NCBI GenBank assembly: GCA_016124315.1
Contig: WGNW01000069.1
Coordinates: 1-58,023, forward strand
Source: Alphaproteobacteria bacterium
GTDB lineage: Bacteria > Pseudomonadota > Alphaproteobacteria > SMXS01
Direction: 5' to 3'
DNA: 58,023 nt
The notes below the pieces were generated by a model, which worked only from the letters and a program-made list of their open reading frames with translations, made no database searches and had not been told where the DNA came from. Positions 1 to 9,268 of the stretch are shown here, piece after piece. The translations under genes were made by a program, and so were the position numbers. Numbering within the stretch: the first letter of the stretch is position 1; every line of letters starts with the position of its first letter.

Positions 1-523
1 GGTGCTCCCACTCCAGCACCCGCGCCGCCAGCGTGTCCTCGTTGTCGTCGGCCTCCACCGGCACGCAGGCCTGGAAGACGATCGGCCCGTTGTCCATTTC
101 CGGCCGGACGAAGTGCACCGTACAGCCGGAAAAGCGTACGCCGTCGTCGAGCACCCGCTGATGGGTGTGCAGGCCTCGATAGGCCGGCAGCAGGGAAGGG
201 TGGATGTTGAGGATGCGGTCGCGCCACCGGTCGACGAACGCCGACTCCAGGATGCGCATGAAGCCGGCCAGGCAGATGAACTCGGCGCCGCTCTCCGTGA
301 TCGCCCGGTGCAGCGCCTCGTCGAACGCCTGGCGGGTGGGATAATCCCTGTGGCTGACCACGCGGGTGGGCACGCCGAAGGAGGCGGCCGTCTGCAGGCC
401 GGCGGCATCGGCCCTGTTGGAAATCACCACCACCGGCTCGGCGGGATGGCCAGGCTCGCGGCACGCCTCCAACAGCGCGTTCATGTTGCTGCCGCGGCCG
501 GAAATCAGGATGGCGAAGCGCAC
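1..523 (-). CDS. purN: Phosphoribosylglycinamide formyltransferase, 3' end cut by window edge
   Basis: PurN transfers a formyl group from 10-formyl-THF to GAR in de novo purine synthesis (cytosol). Translating the minus strand from a GTG at 521-523 gives V-RFAILISGRGSNMNAL at the N terminus. That is the PurN opening with the GRGSN phosphate-binding loop. Further on comes NIHPSLLPAYRG, holding the catalytic Asn-His pair, then GCTVHFV and the DNGPI segment. About 174 codons are present; the last ~40 of a ~215-residue protein lie beyond base 1. The start lies 4 nt after the purM stop, so purM and purN form one operon. The GTG start is chosen because homology begins exactly there. Confidence 0.95.
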   Translation of the reverse strand, partial: MRFAILISGRGSNMNALLEACREPGHPAEPVVVISNRADAAGLQTAASFGVPTRVVSHRDYPTRQAFDEALHRAITESGAEFICLAGFMRILESAFVDRWRDRILNIHPSLLPAYRGLHTHQRVLDDGVRFSGCTVHFVRPEMDNGPIVFQACVPVEADDNEDTLAARVLEWEH

Positions 524-527
524 GGCT

Positions 528-1580
528 TCAGCCGAAGGCGACGGCAGGCTCGCCGTCCTTGCGGGCGACGATGCGGCCGATGCGGTGGACGGTCTCGCCA
601 TTGGCCTCGAAGATCTCGGTCGCCCGCGTCGCCGACGCCTCGGGCACCACGACCGCCATGCCGATGCCGCAGTTGAACGTGCGGACCATGTCGTCCTCCG
701 GCACGCCGCCTTCGCGCTGCAGCCAGTCGAACACCGCCGGACGCGGCCAGGCGCCCGGTTCGATCAGCGCGCCGACGCCGGGCGGCAGCACCCGCGGCAG
801 GTTCTCCACCAGGCCGCCGCCGGTGATGTGGGCGAGGGCGTGCACGACCCCTTCCCGCAGCGCCGCCAGACAGGCGCGCACATAGATGCGGGTGGGCGTG
901 AGCAGCGCCTCTCCAAGGCTCTGCCCGTCGGCGAAGGGCGCAGGGTCGGCATAGCCGAGTCCGGTCCGCTCGACGACCTTGCGCACGAGCGAAAAACCAT
1001 TCGAATGCAACCCACTGGATGAAAGTCCTAGCACCACGTCTCCGGCTTCGACGGCGGCGCCCGTGAGCTGGGCCCCCCGTTCGACGGCGCCCACGGCGAA
1101 GCCCGCGAGGTCGTAGTCGCCCGGCGCGTACATGCCCGGCATCTCGGCCGTCTCGCCTCCGATCAGCGCGCAGCCCGCCTGGCGGCAGCCCTCGGCGATG
1201 CTGGCGATCACCGCCGCGGCCTCGTCCACGTCGAGGCGGCCGGCGGCGAAATAGTCGAGGAAGAGGAGGGGCTCGGCGCCCTGGACGACCAGGTCGTTGA
1301 CGCTCATCGCCACCAGGTCGATGCCGACCGTGTCGTGCCGTCCGGAGTCGATGGCGACCTTCAGCTTGGTGCCGACGCCGTCGTTGCAGGCCACCAGGAT
1401 CGGGTCCTTGTACCCGGCGCCCCGCAGGTCGAAGAAGGCGCCGAAGCCGCCCAGGTCGGCGTCCGACCCGGGCCGGCGCGTCGCCGCCGCCAGCGGCTTG
1501 ATCCGGTCGACCAGCGCGTTGCCCGCGTCGATGTCGACGCCGGCGTCCTTGTAGCTCAACGGATGGTTCTTGCGGGTCAC
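528..1580 (-). CDS. purM: Phosphoribosylformylglycinamidine cyclo-ligase (AIR synthetase)
   Basis: PurM closes FGAM to AIR using ATP in purine synthesis. The 350-residue translation has the N-terminal [13 protein letters not shown], then GVGTKLK, the ATP/phosphate loop [11 protein letters not shown] near residue 135, and [10 protein letters not shown] in the C-terminal half. These are all standard for the family, and the length is normal (~345). The open frame continues far upstream without homology. I take the GTG at 1578-1580, where the family's N terminus begins; a GGAG sits close upstream. It is the first gene of the purM-purN operon and is divergent from the DUF2066 gene across ~117 nt. 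Confidence 0.94.
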   Translation of the reverse strand: MTRKNHPLSYKDAGVDIDAGNALVDRIKPLAAATRRPGSDADLGGFGAFFDLRGAGYKDPILVACNDGVGTKLKVAIDSGRHDTVGIDLVAMSVNDLVVQGAEPLLFLDYFAAGRLDVDEAAAVIASIAEGCRQAGCALIGGETAEMPGMYAPGDYDLAGFAVGAVERGAQLTGAAVEAGDVVLGLSSSGLHSNGFSLVRKVVERTGLGYADPAPFADGQSLGEALLTPTRIYVRACLAALREGVVHALAHITGGGLVENLPRVLPPGVGALIEPGAWPRPAVFDWLQREGGVPEDDMVRTFNCGIGMAVVVPEASATRATEIFEANGETVHRIGRIVARKDGEPAVAFG

Positions 1581-1682
1581 GGGCTCCGCGTGCTCCTGGC
1601 AGGGACGAATTCGGCGCGAACTTAGCGGATTTGCGGCTCGAAAATCGACTCCGATATTCAGTGGAGGCAGGTTCGCGGGGCT

Positions 1683-1698
1683 TGGTATAGTGCGGGCA
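1683..1698 (+). promoter_or_regulatory. Extended -10 promoter, possibly giving a leaderless transcript
   Basis: TGG-TATAGT is a TGn extended -10 with TATAGT at 1686-1691. It ends 6 nt before the ATG at 1698, so the expected start of transcription falls on or beside the ATG. No good -35 hexamer and no Shine-Dalgarno sequence are visible for this gene. The leaderless reading is an inference. Confidence 0.4.
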
Positions 1699-2804
1699 TG
1701 AAACATCCGATCCGGGGCGTGAGCCCAAGCCTTGTCATTCTGGTCGGTCTCGCGCTCGTTCTGGGCATGGGATCGGTCTCCCGGCCGGCTGCCGCGGCGG
1801 CCGCCGCCGAGCCCTACACGGTGACCGACGTGCCCGTCGACGTCACCTCCGACACGGCGGCCGCGGCGCGCGACATCGCGATCCGCGATGCCCAGTCGAC
1901 GGCGCTCGGCCTGCTGATGCGGCGCATGACCCTGAAAGAGGACTGGAGCCGGCTGCCGCAGCTCGACGCCATGCGGGTTTCGTCGCTGGTGAACAGCATC
2001 GAGTTCAACGACGAGCGCTATTCGACGACCCGTTACATCGCCAAGATCACCATCGCGTTCAACCCGCGCGGCATCGCCTCGCTGCTGCGCGGCTACAACA
2101 TTCCGTTCGCCCAGGCGCCCGACGAACCGACGCTCGTCCTGCCGGTCTACGAGCGCAACGGCGCGACCCAGCTGTGGAACGATTCCAACCCGTGGTGGGA
2201 CGCCTGGGACAAGCAGGACTGGTCGGGCAGCCTCATTACCTTCGAACTGCCCAACCGCGCCGAGGGCGGTCCCGACGCCGCCGCCATCGCCGCCGACCAG
2301 GGAGCCTGGCGCGATGAGATGTCGCAGCGCTACGGGACGACGGAGCTGGCCGTGCCGGTGGCGTCGTGGGACACGAGCGGGTCGTCGCTGCGGCTGACCG
2401 TCGACCTGCGGATCTACGGCGTCGCTGGCAACCGGACCGAGACCCTGACCTTCGACCAGCAGCCCGGCGAAACGCCCGAGGCCTTGCTGGCCCGGGCGGC
2501 GCGGGACGTGGGCACAGGGCTGACCAACGACTGGAAAAAGGTCGCGATGCTCCGGGAAGGCCCGCAATCCACCATCAAGGCGGTGCTGGACATGCAGTCG
2601 CTGCGCGACCTGATCACGGTGGAGGAACGGCTGAAGCGCGCGCCGGTGGTGAAGTCGGCGATGGTGGAGAGCCTCAATGTCGACCGGGCGCTGTTCAACA
2701 TCACCGTGTCGGCGCCGCCGGAACAGCTGGCCGGCCTGCTCCAGCCCTACGGGCTCGATCTCGCCTCGCAGGACGGAGACTGGCGGATCGCTCCACGGCG
2801 CTGA
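1698..2804 (+). CDS. DUF2066-family exported protein of unknown function
   Basis: The 368-residue protein has a signal peptide (basic MKHPIR start, hydrophobic core ~11-27, Ala-rich cleavage region ~30-37). The mature part starts [29 protein letters not shown], typical of DUF2066 proteins, with a later segment around [12 protein letters not shown]. No enzyme motif is visible. Position upstream of the CDP-alcohol phosphatidyltransferase and hdaA is conserved in alphaproteobacteria. That suggests an envelope role linked to phospholipid metabolism, but the function is unknown. The family call rests on N-terminal similarity and gene order. Confidence 0.8.
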   Translation: MKHPIRGVSPSLVILVGLALVLGMGSVSRPAAAAAAAEPYTVTDVPVDVTSDTAAAARDIAIRDAQSTALGLLMRRMTLKEDWSRLPQLDAMRVSSLVNSIEFNDERYSTTRYIAKITIAFNPRGIASLLRGYNIPFAQAPDEPTLVLPVYERNGATQLWNDSNPWWDAWDKQDWSGSLITFELPNRAEGGPDAAAIAADQGAWRDEMSQRYGTTELAVPVASWDTSGSSLRLTVDLRIYGVAGNRTETLTFDQQPGETPEALLARAARDVGTGLTNDWKKVAMLREGPQSTIKAVLDMQSLRDLITVEERLKRAPVVKSAMVESLNVDRALFNITVSAPPEQLAGLLQPYGLDLASQDGDWRIAPRR

Positions 2805-2817
2805 GAGCGGCGGTAAG

Positions 2818-3408
2818 ATGATGACGCACCTGGACGGATCTGGACGGGGCGTGGCGCAGATTCTGCCCAACATCCTGTCCTGGACAAGGCTGGCGGCGGC
2901 GCCGGTGACGGCGTGGTGCATCCTGAGCGGCGAGTGGCTCGCCGCCGCCATCCTGTTTCCCCTGGCGGCCGTGAGCGACGCCCTCGACGGCTTCGTCGCC
3001 CGGCGCTTCGGGACTGTCACGGCATTCGGCCGGCTGATCGACCCGCTCGCCGACAAATGCCTGATGGCGGCGACCTACGCCAGCCTGTCGGCGACGGGAC
3101 ATCTGCCCTGGTGGCTGACTGCGCTGGTGTTTGCCCGCGATCTGACGATCGTCTCCGTCTACGTGTCTTCGCGCCTCGGCGGCCGTCCGGTCCCCGTGGC
3201 GCCGTCGTGGACCGGCAAGACCAGCACGCTGGTGCAGGCGCTGACGGCCGCCGTCGCGGTGGCCTCGGCCGCGCACCTGCTGCCGGTCGACGGCGTGCCC
3301 GTGCCCCTGGTCTGGACCGCCGCCGCCGCCACCGTCGTCTCCGGGCTGCACTATCTCGTCCGCTGGCTGCGCGGAAGCGGCGCCGGGCCCCGGAGCGCCG
3401 CGCTCTGA
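2818..3408 (+). CDS. CDP-alcohol phosphatidyltransferase (PgsA-like) membrane protein
   Basis: An integral membrane enzyme of the class that swaps CMP of a CDP-alcohol for a second alcohol in phospholipid synthesis. The full family signature D-x2-DG-x2-AR-x8-G-x3-D-x3-D is present as DALDGFVAR followed by [10 protein letters not shown] (residues ~45-75). Four or five hydrophobic segments surround it. The product is 196 residues from ATG 2818; a second ATG follows directly at 2821. It starts 13 nt after the DUF2066 stop and its TGA overlaps the hdaA ATG, so the three genes are co-transcribed. The substrate (glycerol-3-phosphate, cardiolipin-type or other) cannot be told from the motif. Confidence 0.88.
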   Translation: MMTHLDGSGRGVAQILPNILSWTRLAAAPVTAWCILSGEWLAAAILFPLAAVSDALDGFVARRFGTVTAFGRLIDPLADKCLMAATYASLSATGHLPWWLTALVFARDLTIVSVYVSSRLGGRPVPVAPSWTGKTSTLVQALTAAVAVASAAHLLPVDGVPVPLVWTAAAATVVSGLHYLVRWLRGSGAGPRSAAL

Positions 3409-4061
3409 TGCCGGTGCAACTCGCGCTCGACCTGCCGACGCGGCCCGCCATGGGACGGGAGGATTTCCTGGTGGCCGACTGCAACCGGCTGGCCGTCGAC
3501 TGGATCGACCTCTGGCCGGACTGGCCCTATCCGCTGACGGTGCTGTACGGCCCGCAGGGCTGCGGCAAGACCCATCTCTCGCGGGTGTGGCAGGAACGCT
3601 CCGGTGCCCTGTGGGCCGAGGACCAGGCCGAAAAAGCGTTGCTCGACGCGGCCGGGCAGGGCCGCAGCCTCTGCCTCGATATCAATGGCCGTGTCGCCGA
3701 CGAGGCCGTGCTGTTCCACCTGTTCAACTGGGCGCGGGAACACGGCGCGTCGCTGCTGCTGACCGCCCGGTCGCCAGCGCGGGACTGGAGTCTGGCGCTG
3801 CCCGACCTCCGGTCGCGGCTGATGGCGGCGCCGGCCGTCGCCCTGTCGCAGCCGGACGATGCGCTGCTCGCGGCCGTGACGGTCAAGCTGTTCGCCGATC
3901 GCCAGCTTGCCGTGAGCCCGGAGCTGCTCAATTATGTCCTGAGCAGGACGGACCGTTCCTTCGCCGCCATCGGCGACGCCGTCGAGCGGCTGGATCGGGC
4001 GGCCCTGCGGGAGAGACGGCGGATCACGCCGCGCTTCGCCAAGCAGGTGCTGGGCCTCTGA
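3408..4061 (+). CDS. hdaA: HdaA-type DnaA regulatory inactivator
   Basis: A DnaA-related AAA+ protein that, with the beta sliding clamp, stimulates ATP hydrolysis by DnaA to prevent re-initiation. The 217 residues open with QLALDLP, a clamp-binding motif, followed by GREDFLVADCN typical of alphaproteobacterial Hda. Walker A is GPQGCGKTHL (~residue 45); the Walker B region is LCLDINGR. The C-terminal helical part ends RRRITPRFAKQVLGL. There is no DNA-binding domain IV, which separates it from DnaA. The ATG overlaps the preceding TGA (TGATG), indicating translational coupling with the phosphatidyltransferase gene. Confidence 0.9.
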   Translation: MPVQLALDLPTRPAMGREDFLVADCNRLAVDWIDLWPDWPYPLTVLYGPQGCGKTHLSRVWQERSGALWAEDQAEKALLDAAGQGRSLCLDINGRVADEAVLFHLFNWAREHGASLLLTARSPARDWSLALPDLRSRLMAAPAVALSQPDDALLAAVTVKLFADRQLAVSPELLNYVLSRTDRSFAAIGDAVERLDRAALRERRRITPRFAKQVLGL

Positions 4062-4139
4062 GATCGCCCGGTTCAGGCTGTAACGTGGCTGTCATCCGAG
4101 GCCACTAGCGTGGCCCGCAAAACGCAGCGAGGGATGCAA

Positions 4140-6305
4140 GTGACCGAAAGCTCCGCAAGCTACCGCGACTCCGCCGAGCATGAGGCGGAACAGCCGGGGA
4201 CCGACATCGCCTCGCCGGCCCGGTTCATCAACCGCGAACTGTCCTGGCTGGCGTTCAATACGAGGGTGCTGGAAGAGGCTGAGAATCCCGAACACCCGCT
4301 GCTGGAGCGGGTCCGCTTCCTGTCCATCTCGGCCAGCAACCTGGACGAGTTCTACATGGTGCGCGTCGCCGGCATCCGCGGGCAGATCAACGCCGGCGTC
4401 GAGACGGTCAGCGATGACGGCCTGACCGCCTCGCAGCAGATCGACGCCATCAACGCCATGGCCGACACCCTGATCCAGAACCAGCAGATCTGCTGGCGGC
4501 ATCTGCAGCAGCTGCTCGAGGAATCCGGCATCAACGTCCTCGGTCCCGACGACCTGGCCGATGGCGAGCGGAGCTGGCTGGAGGACCGTTTCCTGGAGGA
4601 CATCTTCCCGGTGCTCACGCCGCTCGCGGTGGACCCGGCGCACCCGTTCCCCTTCATCCCCAATCTCGGCTTCGTGCTGGCCATGCAGCTGCGCCGCAGC
4701 AGCGACGGCCAGCCCATGAATGCCCTGATTCCGCTGCCCCGCCAGAGCGACCGATTCATCCGGCTGCCGGGTCCGAGCATCCGCTTCATCCTGCTGGAAA
4801 ACGTCATCACCCTGTTCCTCGACCAGCTCTTCCCGGGCTACACGCTGGTGGGCCGCGGCGAGTTCCGCGTGGTGCGCGACAGCGACATCGAGATCGAGGA
4901 GGAGGCGGAGGACCTGGTGCGGCTGTTCGAGACGGCGCTCAAGCAGCGCCGCCGCGGCCGGGTGATCCGCCTCAAGGTCAGCGCGACCATGCCCGAATCC
5001 CTGCGCAACTTCGTCATCGAGGAGCTGCATGTGGACCATCACGACGTGTTCGTGGTGGACGGCATCCTGGGCGTGAGCGACACCAAGCAGGTCATCGTCG
5101 ACGAACGGCCCGACCTGAAGTTCGAACCGTTCAACCCGCGCTTTCCGGAGCGCATCAGGGACCACGGCGGCGACTGCTTCGCCGCCATCCACCAGAAGGA
5201 CATCGTCGTCCATCACCCGTACGAGAGCTTCGACGTGGTCGTGCAGTTCGTGCGCCAGGCGGCGGCGGATCCCAACGTGGTGGCCATCAAGCAGACCCTC
5301 TACCGCACGAGCGAGCACTCCCCGATCGTCAAGGCGCTGATCGACGCCGCGGAGTCGGGCAAGTCGGTCACCGCGCTGGTCGAGTTGAAGGCCCGCTTCG
5401 ACGAGGCCGCCAACATCCAGTGGGCGCGCGACCTGGAACGCGCGGGCGTGCAGGTGGTCTATGGGTTCCTCGAGCTCAAGACCCACGCCAAGGTGTCGCT
5501 GGTGGTGCGCCGCGAGGGCAAGGAGCTGCGCACCTACGTCCATTTCGGCACCGGCAACTACCATCCGGTGACGGCGCGCATCTACACCGACCTGTCCTTC
5601 TTCACCGTCGACCCGGTGATCGCCCGCGACGCCAGCCGGCTGTTCAATTTCCTCACCGGCTACGCCGAGCCGCGCGACTTCGAAAAGATCTCCATCTCGC
5701 CCATTTCCCTGCAGGCGAGGCTGCTCGACCTGATCGAGCAGGAGATGGAGCACGCCCGCGCCGGGCGGCCGGCGGAGATCTGGGTCAAGCTCAATTCGCT
5801 GGTGGACGCCACCATCATCGACGCGCTCTACGAGGCCAGCCAGGCCGGCGTGAAGATCGTGCTGGTGATCCGCGGCATCTGCTGCCTGCGCCCAGGCGTC
5901 AAGGGCCTGTCCGAGAACATCAAGGTCAAGAGCATCGTCGGCCGCTTCCTCGAGCATTCCCGAATCGCCTGCTTCGGCAACGGCTACGGCCTGCCGCACA
6001 AGGAAGCCAAGGTATTCATCTCCTCCGCCGACTGGATGCCGCGGAACTTCTACCGCCGGGTGGAAGCCCTGGTGCCGCTGGAGAATCCCACGGTCCATGC
6101 CCAGGTGATGGACCAGGTGATGGTCGCCAACCTGAACGACGAGAAGCAGACCTGGTGGCTCCGCGCCGACGGCACCTATGTGCGCGAGGAGGCCGGACCG
6201 GAAGGCTTCAACGCCCACAGGTACTTCATGACCAACCCCAGCCTGTCGGGGCGCGGCGCGGCGCTGCTGGACAAGCCGGCGCCGACGCTTGTCCTGGACG
6301 ACTGA
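4140..6305 (+). CDS. ppk: Polyphosphate kinase (PPK1)
   Basis: Reversibly polymerises the gamma-phosphate of ATP into inorganic polyphosphate. The ~721-residue protein shows [12 protein letters not shown] near the N terminus. It also has the catalytic His region [19 protein letters not shown], the [18 protein letters not shown] nucleotide/phosphate region, and a C-terminal [15 protein letters not shown]. Length and domain order are normal. Start choice: GTG at 4140 has GAGGG (4129-4133) 6 nt upstream; ATG 4134 and GTG 4110 are in frame but have poorer spacing. It is followed 83 nt later by ppx, the opposing exopolyphosphatase. Confidence 0.96.
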   Translation: MTESSASYRDSAEHEAEQPGTDIASPARFINRELSWLAFNTRVLEEAENPEHPLLERVRFLSISASNLDEFYMVRVAGIRGQINAGVETVSDDGLTASQQIDAINAMADTLIQNQQICWRHLQQLLEESGINVLGPDDLADGERSWLEDRFLEDIFPVLTPLAVDPAHPFPFIPNLGFVLAMQLRRSSDGQPMNALIPLPRQSDRFIRLPGPSIRFILLENVITLFLDQLFPGYTLVGRGEFRVVRDSDIEIEEEAEDLVRLFETALKQRRRGRVIRLKVSATMPESLRNFVIEELHVDHHDVFVVDGILGVSDTKQVIVDERPDLKFEPFNPRFPERIRDHGGDCFAAIHQKDIVVHHPYESFDVVVQFVRQAAADPNVVAIKQTLYRTSEHSPIVKALIDAAESGKSVTALVELKARFDEAANIQWARDLERAGVQVVYGFLELKTHAKVSLVVRREGKELRTYVHFGTGNYHPVTARIYTDLSFFTVDPVIARDASRLFNFLTGYAEPRDFEKISISPISLQARLLDLIEQEMEHARAGRPAEIWVKLNSLVDATIIDALYEASQAGVKIVLVIRGICCLRPGVKGLSENIKVKSIVGRFLEHSRIACFGNGYGLPHKEAKVFISSADWMPRNFYRRVEALVPLENPTVHAQVMDQVMVANLNDEKQTWWLRADGTYVREEAGPEGFNAHRYFMTNPSLSGRGAALLDKPAPTLVLDD

Positions 6306-6388
6306 GAGGCGGTTCCGCACTTGCACCTTTCATTGATCGCCCCGGCCCGTTAGGTTGGCGCCGCCATGCTAGGAGCCGACCGTCCGAC

Positions 6389-7924
6389 ATGAACGTTTCC
6401 ATGCAAAGTGTGACTCGGGACATGGTCTGGCAGCTGCCTGCCCGGATCGCGGTCATCGACGTCGGCTCCAACACCGTGCGGCTCGTCGCCTTCGACATCC
6501 AGGGCCGGATCCCGCAGCTGATCTTCAACGAAAAGGCGTTCTGCGGCCTGGGCAAGGCGCTGGCCACGACCGGCCGGCTCGATCCCGAGGGCATGGAACT
6601 CGCGCTCAACGCCATCCACCGCTACGTCACCCTCGCCGACCAGATGCGGGTCTCCCACATGGACATCGTCGCCACCGCGGCGGTGCGCGAGGCGGCCAAC
6701 CGCGACAGCTTCGCCGCCCAGGTTGAGGAGATCACCGGCGGCCGGGCGCTGCGGATCATCTCCGGCGTCGAAGAGGCGCACTACGCCGCGCTCGGCGTCG
6801 TCGCCGCGATTCCGGACGCCGACGGCGTGGCCGGCGATCTGGGCGGCGGCAGCCTGGAGCTGGTGGGCATCGACCGCGGCACGGTGCGCGACGGCGAATC
6901 GCTGCCGCTGGGCACGCTGCGGCTGCTCGACGCCCACGGCGGCAACATGACCGCCGCCGGCAAGGCCGTCGAGGCGTCCCTGGCGGAACTCTCCTGGCTC
7001 AAGGAGTTCAAGGGCCGCAACCTGTACGCCGTCGGCGGCACCTGGCGGGCGATCGCCCGCCTGCACATGACCGTGCGCAACTACCCGCTGCGCATCCTGC
7101 ACAATTACGAGATCGACGGCGGCGAGGCCCGCCGCTTCCTGCGCGACATCGCCACCCATGCCACGGAAGCCAACGCCCTGGCGGCCGGTGTGCCGCGCAA
7201 GCGCATACCTATGCTGCCGGTCGCGGCCATGGTGATGGCGCGGCTGCTCAAGCGGCTTTCGCCGGACCGGGTGGTCATCTCCGGCCTCGGCCTGCGCGAG
7301 GGCATCCTGTTCCACCATGCGCCGGAGGAACTCAAGCGCGCCGACCCGCTGCTCGCGTTCTGCCGGGAGATGGCGACGCGCCGCAGCCGCTTTCCCGAGC
7401 ACGGCGACGACCTGATGCACTGGATCGATCCGCTGTTCGCGGGCGAGAACATTCGCGAGAAGCGGCTCCGCTACGCCGTCTGCCTGCTCAGCGACATCGC
7501 CTGGTCGGGCCATCCCAGCTACCGCGCCGAACTGGCCATGGACCAGATCATGCTGGCCCAGGTGCTGGGCACCGACCATCCCGGCCGGGCGTTCATCGGC
7601 CTGGCCCTGTTCGTGCTCAACGGCGGCAGCGCCGAGGCGCCAGGCACCGAGCGCGCCCGCGACCTGCTGGGTCCGCCGGAAATTGCGCGGGCGAGGGCGG
7701 TCGGCCTGGCGCTGAGGCTCGCCCAGCGCATCTCGGGCGGCACCCAAGAACTGCTGGGCCTCTCGCACCTCGGGCTCGACGCCGAGCGGATCACCCTGAC
7801 CATCGCGCCCCACGGCGAATACATGACCGGCGAATCCGTGGAGCGGCGGCTGCAGATTCTCGCCGATGCCATGTCCCGCCAGCCGGCGATCACGGTGGAA
7901 GATCCCGCTCCGTCCGCGAAGTGA
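6389..7924 (+). CDS. ppx: Exopolyphosphatase (Ppx/GppA family)
   Basis: Removes terminal phosphates from polyphosphate (or hydrolyses pppGpp). The protein is 511 residues. Its ASKHA-type ATPase core begins IAVIDVGSNTVRLVAFD (~residues 19-35), with VATAAVREA, the phosphate-2 loop GDLGGGSLELVG and VGGTWRAIARLH. A C-terminal HD-like region carries LRYAVCLLSDIAWSGHPSYRAELA. The ATG at 6389 has AGGAG about 13 nt upstream; ATG 6401 is an alternative. Location right after ppk favours the exopolyphosphatase role over GppA. The 3' end converges on rnd with 66 nt between. Confidence 0.94.
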   Translation: MNVSMQSVTRDMVWQLPARIAVIDVGSNTVRLVAFDIQGRIPQLIFNEKAFCGLGKALATTGRLDPEGMELALNAIHRYVTLADQMRVSHMDIVATAAVREAANRDSFAAQVEEITGGRALRIISGVEEAHYAALGVVAAIPDADGVAGDLGGGSLELVGIDRGTVRDGESLPLGTLRLLDAHGGNMTAAGKAVEASLAELSWLKEFKGRNLYAVGGTWRAIARLHMTVRNYPLRILHNYEIDGGEARRFLRDIATHATEANALAAGVPRKRIPMLPVAAMVMARLLKRLSPDRVVISGLGLREGILFHHAPEELKRADPLLAFCREMATRRSRFPEHGDDLMHWIDPLFAGENIREKRLRYAVCLLSDIAWSGHPSYRAELAMDQIMLAQVLGTDHPGRAFIGLALFVLNGGSAEAPGTERARDLLGPPEIARARAVGLALRLAQRISGGTQELLGLSHLGLDAERITLTIAPHGEYMTGESVERRLQILADAMSRQPAITVEDPAPSAK

Positions 7925-7990
7925 CGCGCAAGGAATTTCCCATAACTGGCTGACCTAAAGCCGTTTCGGCCAGATTGGATCGAGGCGGCC

Positions 7991-9142
7991 TCAGCCGATT
8001 TCCGTCACCGCGACGTTGCCGTCGCGGATGGAGAGGGCGAGCTTGCCGTGCTTGAGGGCGAGCGCGTCCCTGCCGAACAGGTCGTGGCGCCAGCCATGGG
8101 AAGCCGGCACGTCGGCCCGGTCGTCGGCCGCCAGTTCCTCGAGGTCCGCGACGTTCGCCACCAGCTTCTGCGCCACGTGCTCTTCCTCGCAGCGCAGCTT
8201 GAGCAGCACCCGCATCAGGTCGACGGTGGGACCGATGCCGCGCGGCAGCTGCTTGCGCTTTTCGATCTTGGGCAGCTTGCTGTCCGGCAGCTGCCGGGCC
8301 GATTCGACGGCGGCGATCAGGCTTTCGCCGATGGCGCCGCGGGCAAGGTTCTCCGCGAGCCCGCGGACGCTGCGCAGGTCGTCCTGGCTGGCCGGCGGAT
8401 GCGCCGCGATCTCCAGCAGCACGTCGTCGCGGATCACCCGGTTGCGCGGCACGTCGATCTTCTGCGCCCGGTGCTCGCGCCATTCGGCGAGCGCGCGCAC
8501 ATACGCCATGAAACGACGGTTGGAGCTCTTCGGCTTGAGCTTCATCCAGGCGTCCTCGGGCTGCACCCGGTAGGTCGCCGGGTCGGTCAGGGTGTCCATC
8601 TCCTCCTTGAGCCAGGACTCCCGGCCGTTCTTCGCCAGGATCTTCGCGAGGCCGGCATACACCTCGCGCAGGTGGATCACGTCGCCCAGGGCATACTGCA
8701 CCTGCTTGCCGGTCAGCGGCCGCCGCGACCAGTCGGTGAAGCGCGACGACTTGTCGACCCGCGCCCGGGTGAAGTGGTTGACGAGGGTCTCGTAGCCCAC
8801 GGACTCGCCGAAGCCCGCGACCATGGCGGCCACCTGGGTATCGAACACCGGGCTCGGCAGCGCGTCGTATTCGTGCAGGAAGATTTCCATGTCCTGACGC
8901 GCCGCGTGCAGCACCTTGAGGACGCTCTTGTCCGCCATCAGCTCGACGAACGGCTCCATGGAAAGATCGGGCGACAGCGGATCGGCCGCCCATGCGCCGT
9001 CCGGCCCGCCGAGCTGCACCAGGCACAGCTTCGGCCAGTAGGTGTTGCTGCGCATGAACTCGGTATCCACCGTCACGAACTCGGCCTGCCTGAGCGAGGC
9101 GCAAACGGTGGCGAGATCGGCTGTCTTCTCAATCACTTTCAT
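7991..9142 (-). CDS. rnd: Ribonuclease D
   Basis: 3'-5' exoribonuclease that trims tRNA 3' ends. The 383-residue protein has the DEDDy exonuclease domain. Exo I is [10 protein letters not shown] (~22-31), Exo II lies around [18 protein letters not shown], and Exo III is [14 protein letters not shown], with the Tyr-x3-Asp pair. An HRDC domain follows ([18 protein letters not shown]...). Length matches the alphaproteobacterial form. It is divergent from aspS, and the two promoters lie in the 126-nt gap. Confidence 0.95.
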   Translation of the reverse strand: MKVIEKTADLATVCASLRQAEFVTVDTEFMRSNTYWPKLCLVQLGGPDGAWAADPLSPDLSMEPFVELMADKSVLKVLHAARQDMEIFLHEYDALPSPVFDTQVAAMVAGFGESVGYETLVNHFTRARVDKSSRFTDWSRRPLTGKQVQYALGDVIHLREVYAGLAKILAKNGRESWLKEEMDTLTDPATYRVQPEDAWMKLKPKSSNRRFMAYVRALAEWREHRAQKIDVPRNRVIRDDVLLEIAAHPPASQDDLRSVRGLAENLARGAIGESLIAAVESARQLPDSKLPKIEKRKQLPRGIGPTVDLMRVLLKLRCEEEHVAQKLVANVADLEELAADDRADVPASHGWRHDLFGRDALALKHGKLALSIRDGNVAVTEIG

Positions 9143-9150
9143 CGTTCGTT

Positions 9151-9179
9151 CCTATACAAGCAAACAGCCGCGCCGTCAC
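9151..9179 (-). promoter_or_regulatory. Candidate promoter of rnd
   Basis: On the minus strand GTGACG (9174-9179) and TATAGG (9151-9156) are separated by 17 nt. The -10 ends 8 nt before the rnd ATG, so the leader would be only a few bases long. The -35 is weak. Confidence 0.35.
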
Positions 9180-9193
9180 CATTCCCGTCCGGC

Positions 9194-9222
9194 TTGACAA
9201 AGCCCCGCCAAGCGTGTGCTTT
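9194..9222 (+). promoter_or_regulatory. Candidate promoter of aspS
   Basis: A perfect TTGACA (9194-9199) is followed after 17 nt by TGCTTT (9217-9222). It lies about 45 nt upstream of the aspS ATG. The -10 is a weak match. Confidence 0.5.
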
Positions 9223-9268
9223 ACGCCCGCCCGCACCCCCGACACCGCACCAAGGGAACTCGAACTCG

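Noticed and set aside
1581..3056. Long in-frame extension upstream of purM on the minus strand
   Set aside because: It runs antisense through the DUF2066 and phosphatidyltransferase genes, and PurM homology starts only at the GTG at 1580.
4092..6326. 744-codon open frame on the minus strand
   Set aside because: It is fully antisense to ppk, has His/Val/Asp-rich low-complexity text typical of a GC-biased antisense frame, and no recognisable domain.
8048..9268. In-frame extension upstream of aspS
   Set aside because: It is antisense to rnd, and AspRS homology begins at ATG 9269.
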